Shown piece after piece: positions 1-8,646 of a DNA stretch of 64,000 nucleotides. Every line of letters starts with the position of its first letter. The first letter of the stretch is position 1. The translations under genes and the position numbers were made by a program. The notes beneath the pieces were generated by a model. The model made no database searches. It worked only from the letters and a program-made list of their open reading frames with translations, and was not told the DNA's origin. Source of the stretch: Ifrita kowaldi (lineage: Eukaryota; Chordata; Aves; Passeriformes; Cinclosomatidae); assembly GCA_013398055.1 (NCBI GenBank), contig VZRS01005615.1, positions 1 to 64,000 of the forward strand, in the 5' to 3' direction.

Positions 1-22
1 GCTGAGTCTCCCCGCGGCTTAC

Positions 23-69
23 GGAGGCTCCGCCGGCGTTCTCTTCCCACCGCTCCCCGGCGCGGCCAT
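23..69 (-). CDS. Putative first coding exon of a gene running left out of the window
   Basis: On the minus strand an ATG at 69-67 sits in a perfect Kozak context (GCCATGG) and opens a frame reading MAAPGSGGKRTPAEP plus two bases, followed by a GTAAGC donor whose first intron base is 22. An Ala/Gly/Pro-rich N-terminus in a CpG island, cut by a donor after about 15 codons, is typical of a vertebrate first coding exon. The rest of the gene lies beyond base 1, so the product cannot be identified. The plus-strand reading of the same CCATGG is a 12-codon ORF that stops, which makes the minus reading the better one. The exon's 5'UTR and transcription start would lie between 70 and about 300. Confidence 0.4.
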
Positions 70-106
70 GGCCCCGGCGCTCAGCCGCCTCCGCCAGGCG
101 TTCTGA
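68..106 (+). other. Short plus-strand ORF (possible uORF), 12 codons
   Basis: ATG at 68 in strong Kozak context reads MAPALSRLRQAF and stops at 104-106. Because CCATGG is palindromic, the same bases also form the start codon of the minus-strand exon at 69-23. If a plus-strand transcript starts upstream of 68, this would be an upstream ORF ahead of the ATG at 138. Its length makes a functional peptide unlikely. Confidence 0.2.
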
Positions 107-137
107 GCTCCCGCCCGCCCGCCGCGCCCCGGCGTGG

Positions 138-183
138 ATGCAGCAGCTCCAGGCGCCCCTGGCTCCGTGGGGGAAGGCGGCAG
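138..183 (+). CDS. Possible plus-strand first exon in the same CpG island
   Basis: An ATG at 138 opens MQQLQAPLAPWGKAA plus one base and runs into a CAG|GTAAAG donor at 183/184. The frame is open upstream to base 6, so the ATG need not be the start. The Kozak context is modest (GTGGATGC). A possible next exon is a 28-base segment ending at a CAG|GTAAGA donor (539/540), but it is very short. The feature may be a divergent noncoding transcript rather than a coding gene. The product is not recognised. Confidence 0.22.
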
Positions 184-443
184 GTAAAGCCTTTCCCTCC
201 CCGCCCATCCGCATTGCATCCTCGCCCGCCCTCCGCTCGCAGCCGCCGGCTCGAGGGGCTCTGCCGAGGCGAGCCGGAGGCGCGAGTTGTATGCAGGGAG
301 CGAGCTCCGCGAGGCGGACCACGGGGAACAAAGCGCTGCGGTCCAGATGCTTTTTGAGTAGTTTCGTTGTTTTAGTTTCCGGGGAGTGGGGAAGGGAAGA
401 GCGGGATGGCTGGTTAACTGCAAATATCTGTGCTTGCTTAGAT

Positions 444-464
444 GTAGGGGAAAAAAACCCCTAC
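444..464. repeat. Perfect 7-bp hairpin with A7 loop
   Basis: GTAGGGG at 444-450, seven A residues, then CCCCTAC at 458-464. It lies just outside the CpG island. A short perfect inverted repeat like this could be chance. Confidence 0.5.
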
Positions 465-556
465 GTATGTTAATTTGCTCGTGGGATCACATTCCTATTC
501 TCATGGTTCAGCAGGGGAAAAGATGTGTTTGTCATACAGGTAAGATAGTGCTATAG

Positions 557-715
557 TCAAGACTGCAAAATGGTTTCCTTGAGTACCCTCCTTAACTGTA
601 ATGCTTGTATAGATTTTGCACTGCAATAATTTCTTACTTCTTTCTGTGTGGATTGCCAGCCCCACTGAAGAGCTAGGACAAGCAGCAGAAGGTCAGAGTA
701 GCAGCTACAGTGTTT
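557..715 (-). CDS. Candidate terminal coding exon of a minus-strand gene
   Basis: On the minus strand a strong acceptor (pyrimidine tract then CACAG) precedes 715, and an open frame of 53 codons runs to TGA at 559-557. It begins KHCSCYSDLLLLVLALQWGW and ends RRVLKETILQS. The 5' half contains a leucine-rich hydrophobic stretch. A GTAAG donor inside the exon (first intron base 637) is ignored in this model because the frame reads through it to the stop. It joins in phase 0 to the candidate exon at 3059-2958. No AATAAA is seen in the 550 bases that follow, which counts against a real 3' end here. The product is not recognised. Confidence 0.2.
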   Translation of the reverse strand, partial: KHCSCYSDLLLLVLALQWGWQSTQKEVRNYCSAKSIQALQLRRVLKETILQS

Positions 716-2358
716 CTGTGACAAAGTGTCAGAAAAAGAGAGGAAAAAATTCCGCTGTATTTAAGGCCAAATGACAAGTTGCATTCTACATGAAGTCATT
801 TACAGCCAAGCATTGTGCTGTTATGCCTAATGCTTCAGGCTTCCTTTTAGTGCTGGGTGATGAATAGGGAATTGAGCAAGCATATTAACCATGCATAATC
901 AAGCAGCAAGTGTTCTTCACTGCTTGTGTGTGTAGTACCTTCTGTCAGAGGATCAGCGAGTATTCCTGTGCTATCAGAAGACTGTTTCACCCTAAACTGA
1001 GTAGGATGCAGCTGTACTGTTTTTGTGTTGTTGGTAATACAGGTTAGCTTACACTTCTCAGAGTGGCATGGGAAGGGAGAGCCTGGTAAAACAAAAACTC
1101 AGCACTTTTCTCAGGTGCAGACGGTGAGAAAAGTTTAACCCAGGAGACTGCATGCGGTCAGACCAGGAACTTGTACAGTTTCTGTGCTGATTTTCAAAAG
1201 AAACTGAAGAACCAAACTAAGATTAAAAAATTGCTTCCTTTAGAAAATCAAATGCTGTCTAATTAGCATACTCTTAGCTCTTTGCCTTACTTCTGCCCCG
1301 TATCTAGAATTTCTTTGTGTATTGAGCATCTCCTGCTCCCCATGTTACTATATCATTAAGTCAGAAGAAAAGAGCCAGAAAAACAATTGCAGGGAGCAGT
1401 AAGGTAAGTGTTTAAAACCAAAATTATGGGATTCACATAAATTCCCATAATATTAAAGGTTCTCCAGTCTGGACAGAAACATACTATTTATCATTTTCAT
1501 TGACTTGGCTTTCTTTTTTTATCTTCTTGTAGTAATGATCAGGGTTCAGGTATGTAATTCATTTCCAAGATAGCATGCATTCAATTTTTCTTATAGAGGC
1601 TGCAGATTAACAGATTTTGTGCTTTACTGTAATAAAAAGAAGTTGAATAGATTGAATACTGTCTGACAGTCATCTCACTTCCAAAAGCTCTCCTTCCAAT
1701 AGGCACCTTGGACGTGCAGGGGCATAACATCTGGCTCTTAACAGTAGTCTTTTAGGGATCAATTGAGTTAATAATTACAATAGTGCTTTACTGTAAAATT
1801 AAAAATCAATTTGTGCACATGACTATGTGCAAGGCAAGCTTCCCCTCACACCAGCAGAATTAGATTTCCTGACACAGCTCCTCCCTACTTCTGCCTTTTA
1901 GTCTAAGCGCCATCGAAGCCTCAGAGCACGTGATCAGCTATGTGTGATTTAAGTGATGCTATTGAATTTTTTCCACAGGGAACAATTACTATAGAGTGAC
2001 AAGTCAACCATTTTGATCTTAACAGATCCAGCTCTGTTTAGTGATGGTAACCATAGCATACTCTGCCTAAGCCAGTCTGAATATCTCACTGTAGCAGTTT
2101 GCTTCTAATTTAAAAGGACACTGTTAAACCTTGAAATAGGTTCTCATTTTTGGGTAGGAATAAGAGGCTTAATAACAGAAGGACATTGTAGACATTTCAG
2201 CTGTATATTTGCAGTTGCTGCTGCCTGCAACAGCCCTCAAGAAGCCACTAAAATATGAGAAAAGCTAAGCAGCGTGCTCTGACCACACCCCTACATTGCC
2301 ATAATTCATAAAGGGAGACTCTGTGCTTGCTGCCACATTCATATTTCTACCTGGTCAG

Positions 2359-2389
2359 TTAGGACAAAGACAAAGCTGCTTTGTCCTAA
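2359..2389. repeat. Perfect 11-bp inverted repeat (hairpin)
   Basis: TTAGGACAAAG at 2359-2369 is the exact reverse complement of CTTTGTCCTAA at 2379-2389, with a 9-base spacer. The stem can be extended across a small internal loop by CTGG (2351-2354) pairing with CCAG (2395-2398). It is small for a miRNA precursor but is the strongest fold noticed in the first 12 kb. Confidence 0.6.
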
Positions 2390-2957
2390 TGAAGCCAGTG
2401 CAGCATGCTTTAAATAGAGCCAATGATCTGGGCTTCCCAAAATGTATTAAAAAGGACTCTTGTGTTCCCCAACATTGTTTATGCTAAAGGCTATTGCAAA
2501 TAGAATATTTATGCTAATTACTTGTATGTCAGCTTGGGCAATAAACAATCAATACTTTACTGGTGTAGGATCCACTGCTACTTTATGTGTCCAGTTATCA
2601 TGCATTCAGCACAGTAAATTAAATTTCAAGTTGCAATTTCTTTGTGGAAATGTTTATTTTAAGTTCCACAGGAGACTGCTGAAGTCATGGAAATGTTTCC
2701 ATTACACTTAAGTAAAAGTCTATTTTTCAGAAAGGCTTGCACAAAAGCCTGACCTGGATATATTTTTAATGTTAGAACCAATGTTATGATCATACCATAC
2801 AGCAACACAGTAAAGGAAGGGGTTTTTTAAGGATTAAAAAAAATCCTTATAAGCACAATCTGTACAAAAATGCTATAGTTAATAATCAACATGTGCTAGA
2901 GAAAAGCAGAGACTTTTTAACTGCTATCTGTATGAGGGAGAATGACAGGACACATAC

Positions 2958-3059
2958 CTTTATGTGGTATGGAGAAGCAAAGTACTCTGTATCACCAAAA
3001 TACCCTTTAATATTGTTCCCTGGATTTTGGCTGAGATGGCTTATGTATTTTCTACAATT
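2958..3059 (-). CDS. Candidate internal exon (34 codons), minus strand
   Basis: This is the best-looking exon of the minus-strand chain. The acceptor is a long T/C tract ending TTTTTAG just before 3059, and the donor is AAAG|GTATGT with its first intron base at 2957. The 102-base interval is open in phase 0 to phase 0 and reads NCRKYISHLSQNPGN followed by NIKGYFGDTEYFASPYHIK. The amino-acid mix is balanced and protein-like rather than low-complexity. No family was recognised. A protein search of the translated exon would decide it. Confidence 0.27.
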
Positions 3060-4221
3060 CTAAAAAGAGAAAAAATAATTTTATGTATTGTATAGTGCCA
3101 GTTTTCTGCTTGAATTCTAGTAATTCTTGGCATTAAACATAACTAGATTTTACTCATCCCCATAAATGCCTGTAAATTGTTATATGATGCTCCCAAGTCT
3201 ACTCTTTAAAAAAGGCATTTAAATGCACACTGCAATAAGCAATTACTGGAATTTTTCATTTTGCAAGAAAGGGCCTGCTAACTAAAAAAGGAGGAATCCC
3301 AGTGACTTGCTTCAAGTAGCAAGTAATATGTTCAGTAATTTTTGAAGGTATAGTTTCTAACTTAAAAATATTAGACTGCAGTGTTTAAGCATTTGCTTTA
3401 AGTTCTCCACAACACTCCAAAACAGAGGAAAATTGTAGCTGCACTCCAGGCATTATTGCTATAATCATGTACTTTTATGTCTCATAGGTCAAAGTCACTC
3501 TAAAATCTGGGAAAATGTTAGGCTGTGGTTGAATTGTGACATTGTTGTAAAAAGGGACAATCCATAATTTGAGCTGACAACATGATGCTGACAAGATTTG
3601 CAGAAATATTCAGTTCCATTTTTTTGTCTTGAACAAGTAGTTTCTGAGAAATGGGCAGCTTGGAGACAGTATTTATGTAGAATTGCAATGAATAGAAGCC
3701 TTTCCTGCTTGAGCAAGTTCTACTCAGCTTTGTTTCTAGTGCTTGGGACAGGGGCAAGAAGAGGAAAATTATGGGACAGAGTGCAAACCCTGCACTTAGA
3801 GTTGTGCTTATCCACTGGAAAGTCACCGGATTTTGGGGGCTCCTGACCTGATCATGCACGTGCTGCCCTTTGAGGGCTCTGCTCTCAGAGCCACTCAGCT
3901 TTTACTCTAAAAGGAGGCAGAATGCTGTCATACCTTAAAGGAGTGACAGGCAAACATCCTCTTGAGTCAAAGCAGCAAGCAATTCCATGATTATAGAAAA
4001 TCTCAGTGAAGGTGAGGGAGACTGAGGAATCTCTCAGTCTTGAGTCTTGTGCTGCAAGTTTGAGGTTTAACAAGCATATTTAAAGAACAGAAAGCTCATT
4101 CTGTGTGAGCTGACCCCAGGCTCTTCAGTGGGAATAAGTGCCTGGGCAGCATGCCTGCTCCTCTGTCTGTGATGATTATTCTCTCTGGCCTAATACTTGA
4201 TAGTTTGCATTCTTCACTCAC

Positions 4222-4276
4222 CTGCTGTTTTACAGAGCAGAGATTATGGACCCGGACTAGAACCTGTTTGCAAGAG
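4222..4276 (-). CDS. Candidate internal exon (55 bases), minus strand
   Basis: The exon ends with an ideal CAG|GTGAGT donor (first intron base 4221). The acceptor TTTCATGCAG before 4276 is only fair. It supplies one base to finish the split codon left by the exon at 5818-5745, then reads SCKQVLVRVHNLCSVKQQ and ends in phase 0, matching the exon at 3059. An alternative acceptor gives a shorter 42-base phase-0 exon starting VLVRVHN. Confidence 0.18.
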
Positions 4277-5744
4277 CTGCATGAAACAATTTGTTCTGTT
4301 ATTTTTCAGATTTTTTTTGCCTTTTTTGAGATGTGTCTGAGGCTGCTATCAAAAAATTACACTTGGGTGTTTTTTAGATCTCTTGCTACTTGTCCTCCAA
4401 AAATGCAACTTGACAAAATTTGCAAATACAGACATCTGAGGTATTCCACATGAAACACACAGGACCAAATTATTGAAAATATCTGAAACAAACAGAATTT
4501 CCATTAGTTTCCATTTAAGATAGTTATACAGTCTTTAAATTTGGAACCAAGATGTCTCAGAAATTATAAAAGAAGAGTCATCTATACACAACCAATATTC
4601 CACTCACAAGAAGTTTATCCTTTGCCTGTCCACTTAGCTTTATGCCAGCATAAAAGGATTATTCTTGCTACATTTGCAGTCGAGAGTTTCTGTGGTGACA
4701 TGGTTTACTATTTTTGCTTTGGAAGTGCATTGAAACTTCAGCATCACAAATAAAAAGCAGAAAAACATTGAACTGGCATCCTAAAAGTATGGGAAATGAT
4801 TTTTAAAGATGCTCTTCATTAACATTCGCACAGCATCTGTTGAAACTTGCACTTTGGAAAGTAGTGTGTGACCTAAGACAGCTCAACTACAGAATAAGAG
4901 CAAGATTGAACAATTCAGTTCAGTTTTGAGACAGTTAAAAGTGCATATTCTTCAGATTATAAGAGGATGTTTACTCCAGAAATATGTTACCAGGGAACAG
5001 GTTACACTTAAACAAGATAAGCTGAGAAATTCTGATTTAAATACCAATTACATCAATGCTTAGACTTTTATCACTGTCTTATGGGAAAAAACCCACAAGA
5101 TGCATTATGAGTGCAGAGCAAACTGCAGAGAGCATATTCTGGGCTCTGTTCTGGGTAGCTGATTGCTGTCTCAAGGAATACAGTTAGGGAAAAAGTTTAA
5201 CATGGTTTTACCGTACAATCACACCCCCACCCCCACTCCATTTTCTTCTGAAAGGCATCAACTTGAGCAGCATTCTATTACTGTTACATAATTTCAAAGT
5301 TTAACCACATACAGCTGCTTAAATCTGAAAGCTGCTATAATAAAGGCAAGACAAGTATTTTCTCTGAGGTACTTAGGACTTCTGTTAACTACTGGTACTC
5401 AAGTACAATCTATTTCAGTATTAACAATAGTAAAAATACCCTTTAGAGTGACAAGCCGTATCTGCCACTCAAAAGTACACAAGCTTTAATATATTTTAAA
5501 AGTGACTCAAGTAAAATAGAGATAATAACTGGATTCCATCTGTCCCTCTTGACTATTTCTAGATGAGTTAACATTGATTACCAGTTTTGCTTCAACATAG
5601 GGTTTTGGTGATTTTTTAGCTCTTTCCCACCTATACTGTGCTTCGAGTACAGTAGAAGCTTTTCACTTTTAAGCATGATGTCTTTCTTCAATCTTTCCTC
5701 TGCCAAAACAAGAGTTAAGTGGTCACTTTATTCCCTCTACTTAC

Positions 5745-5818
5745 TCCAAACGTTGGTACAGCCATGCTGGAAAAAGGGGTAAAAATCCATAGATTTCCTT
5801 AGGGTAACTGCAAAGAGA
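5745..5818 (-). CDS. Candidate internal exon (74 bases), minus strand
   Basis: Donor GGA|GTAAGT (first intron base 5744) and a T-rich acceptor ending CTGCTAG bound an open frame that reads SLCSYPKEIYGFLPLFPAWL and then YQRL with two bases left over. It starts in phase 0 and ends in phase 2, fitting both neighbours in the chain. Proline and aromatic residues dominate the middle. A second acceptor 11 bases further in (TTTGCAG) would change the start phase. No family is recognised. Confidence 0.22.
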
Positions 5819-6273
5819 CTAGCAGAAAAATTAATGATCAGGAAGCTGCGCAATTTTGTTTTCCTTTTTTACTGAGGAATTACTGGCTGGAGAAAAAGCG
5901 GAGTTTAATCCTTTCTGGGAAGAGATAATTTTATCTAAGAAAAGTAAGCAGCTATCTGTTGAGGGGCTGTAGCTTTCTGTACAGGCTACTCCACCCTTCC
6001 TGTATTGCTAAGCAGAACTGTCTGTCATTGAAAACAATGAGAATTTCTGTCTTGGTGAGAAATGACAAGTGAAAATACATCAGAATAATAAGTGTGCCTT
6101 GAAACACTCCAAATATCACAGACTAGAAGAAAAAATACTTGGTTCCTGACTCCTTCATCACAGTTACTTCTGTGAAATCAGTACTGCCATACAGATGAGA
6201 GATCAAAGATTCATAGCTTTTCCTCTAGGAGTCCTTCATTGAGCTCGAAGCTGAACTCCATTGATCACCTTAC

Positions 6274-6337
6274 CAGCAGAAAGAAAAGGCAGGGAGAGTC
6301 TAGAAAACACAGCATGAGCAGGAGTCTCTTATCCAAG
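6274..6337 (-). CDS. Candidate internal exon (64 bases), minus strand
   Basis: Donor CTG|GTAAGG with first intron base 6273. The acceptor follows a strong T/C tract and ends TTCTTAG. The frame supplies one base to the split codon from the exon at 6888-6781, then reads LDKRLLLMLCFLDSPCLFFL and one further L, ending in phase 0. It is strongly hydrophobic and could be a membrane helix or a HEAT-like core helix, but the exon is short and may be chance. Confidence 0.17.
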
Positions 6338-6518
6338 CTAAGAAACTGGCAGAGAAAAATGAAGAAAGACAAGAATCTTGTAAAGTTTATTATTTCTTTG
6401 TGAACTGGTGTATGTTAGTAGATCTATTCAGAGAATAGAGAGCAGTTGGTGTTCTCTTGTTGCCATGAGTGAGAGGAAAGAAGGATAAAATCCCTCTTGG
6501 AATCTCTTAGTGCCTCTT

Positions 6519-6545
6519 TGAGAGAGAAAGAGAGAGAGGAAGAGA
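6519..6545. repeat. GA-rich simple sequence
   Basis: Interrupted (GA)n tract of about 27 bases, with single A insertions. No other role is suggested. Confidence 0.7.
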
Positions 6546-6780
6546 CCCTGAAAATCAGCACACATAATGAATTTCTGAGCAGGTGGATAGAGGCTTTGCT
6601 GGCACAGGTTGGAGATGGGGATCCTTGCTAGTCCCAGAGGATGCACATACCACCCTTTTTTTCATGATAGAGCTTTAAGCTGCTGTTACTCTGCAAACAT
6701 GGCAAGACAGTGCAGGTAAAGATGACTCTATAGTCTAAAAGCAGCCCTTCATAGATTCTAGTTCTGGGGAAACTTCTTAC

Positions 6781-6888
6781 TCCCACAGCAAAGGTGGAAA
6801 AATTACTGAAAAGAGCTTATCCAGATAAGGTGCTATTATGCAAATTACTCTAGTTACTGCCAGGGTATCAGCTATATGATAAGCCTTC
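6781..6888 (-). CDS. Candidate internal exon (108 bases, 35 full codons), minus strand
   Basis: Donor GGA|GTAAGA (first intron base 6780) and acceptor TTCTTTCAAAG bound an open frame reading KAYHIADTLAVTRVICIIAP and then YLDKLFSVIFPPLLW. The frame remains open upstream of the acceptor as well. The pattern of hydrophobic residues suggests amphipathic helices, as in HEAT or ARM repeats, but this is only an impression. Phases on both sides match the neighbouring candidates. Confidence 0.22.
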
Positions 6889-7386
6889 CTTTGAAAGAAC
6901 AATGTACAATGAAATGAAGCACAAGAAGTTGGCTACCACAGCCTGGCAAACCTAATTCCAGTGTCTTTTGCTGTAAACAGATGGGAATATCTTGGATGTA
7001 AAAGGATTTTCATTCACTGTGAGAAGGCCTGAACTTGCTATTTCACCTTCCTTGTTAAACTATTAACTTTCAAATAACATCAGTGACAGAAGTAGATATT
7101 TGCAACTTTTTCAAAACCAGTTTCCTTGTAATTTCTCAGAACCTCAGCTTTAGCCCAATATTCTCCTCTTTATGTCTTCCAAAGCAAAACATAATGTATC
7201 CAAGGGACAAAGGGTGAAAAGGTACAGGCACAGCTAAATCTTTATGGAACATAGACACATTTGCTGAAAGTTTCTCTGATGCATAGCACACAGGCTGCTG
7301 CTGCACATATCTAATTGCGTTAGTCCTGCAAGAAAAGGCTATGGAGCACAGAAGAATCAATGTATAGGTACAGAACCCTGCCTTAC

Positions 7387-7466
7387 CAGATCACTAGGTC
7401 AGAACAAAATAATTGTCCTTTCTTAGGTTCACTCTTTGGACTTTCCAAGACACTCTTCACAAGTAA
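7387..7466 (-). CDS. Candidate internal exon (80 bases), minus strand
   Basis: Donor CTG|GTAAGG (first intron base 7386) and acceptor TTTGCTCTAAG bound a phase 0 to phase 2 frame reading LLVKSVLESPKSEPKKGQLF then CSDLVI. It is rich in Lys, Glu, Ser and Pro, unlike the surrounding AT-rich translations. It is the most upstream member of the seven-exon chain. The next exon toward the CpG island at 12.5 kb was not found with confidence. Confidence 0.22.
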
Positions 7467-8599
7467 CTTAGAGCAAATAAGTGATGTTCATCTCTGCCAG
7501 CTGATACAATGCTTGCTTTCATTATTTCCCTATGGCAAGGTCCTTCAAGTCTAGCTTATACATTAACCTTGCAGATTTTACACACTAAACTTTACTCAGC
7601 TAAGCCCAGTAGTAAAATAAAGAAAGAAAGAAACAAAAAACCCCATGTAGGCTTCATTCAGGTCTCTCATTCCCCCCCATGCCTTAATGCTTTTGACTAT
7701 TACTTATCACACTATTTTTTCCTGCACAAACAAGTTTCAAATGCCACAGCAAAGAGGAGAAAAAGGATTTTTAGTTTGCTTAGTTATTGTAAATAAGTAT
7801 GTCCGTTGTGCCCATTCACTCTTTCACCTAGTTGTCTGCCAGCAGCTACCTACAGTTCTTCAAAAGGGTTCCATAACACAGCCACAAAGAAAGTTTTCCT
7901 CCATGCAATCTCAGTTTCAAATGAATGTATTTCCTTCCCATAGAAGCTAGGAAAATCCTGACAGATGGAAGAACCAGTAAACAGCTTCAGTCCTGGAATG
8001 GCTGCATATTAACTCTATGTCAGGCCGAGATTACGGCTCTAATTTCATAATCTGCCTCTGAAGAGCTACTTCTGACAACACTGCAAGGCCCAGCTTCAGA
8101 TTTCTCCACTCAGAGCTTACCTATACACAGTCTTTATATCTGTGCCACAACACAACAATTTTTATGAATATGAAAAGTCGGAATTCTTATTGAACACATT
8201 ATGGGTAAATGGAACAGCATGCCTTGTTTTAAAAAGTATGAGAAAGAATAGTAAACTCTACACAGTTTGTTCCTAAAAACATCTACACAGTGATGTTCCT
8301 ATTACTTTAGGATGTTGCAATGAGCATTTCTTGCCAACTAGAAGTGTGACTTGCTCACATAATTTTGATAAAATGTAGATCTATTTAATTATAATACAGT
8401 GTAAAACTATGATGAAACTAAAGCCTCTGTATTTGCCATGATGAAAAGATTTTATTAGCCTAATGTAAAAATTAAGTTTTTATTCAGTTCATACTTCCTT
8501 AACTATATTGGTGGAAATTCCAACTGGTGTGTTAGCAGGAATTCCCTTTGGTAACTGAGATTATTTAAAGCATAAAATCTTGAAATCTTGTGAGACTTA

Positions 8600-8646
8600 A
8601 CTTCTTTTTCTTCTTCTTTTTCTTTTTATTTCTTTTTTTTTTTCCA
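8600..8646 (+). repeat. Long polypyrimidine tract ending in CCAG
   Basis: About 45 bases of almost pure T/C ending in TTTCCAG. It would be a near-ideal 3' splice site on the plus strand. The frame that follows reads RELIEIPFS and then stops, so it could be a short terminal coding exon, a UTR exon acceptor, or just simple sequence. Confidence 0.5.

Larger units (their letters stand above)
1..345. promoter_or_regulatory. CpG island promoter, left edge of window
   Basis: Dense CpG and GC-rich sequence begins at the window edge and falls off near 345, where the composition becomes the AT-rich background. It contains runs of CCGCC and CCCGCC type GC boxes and no TATA box, as expected for a housekeeping-type vertebrate promoter. 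Both strands carry a start codon followed by a splice donor inside the island (minus 69-23, plus 138-183), so transcription may be divergent. The island is cut by the window edge, so its true size is unknown. Confidence 0.85.

Noticed and set aside
19..423. 134-codon minus-strand frame in the first CpG island
   Set aside because: GC-rich islands are depleted in stops. Only the piece from the Kozak ATG at 69 to the donor at 23 has gene-like context; the remainder is treated as 5' flank.
6671..6715. 15-codon plus-strand segment SFKLLLLCKHGKTVQ with good splice sites
   Set aside because: Too short to be evidence, and it lies inside a putative intron of the opposite-strand model. It is kept only as an example of the chance rate.
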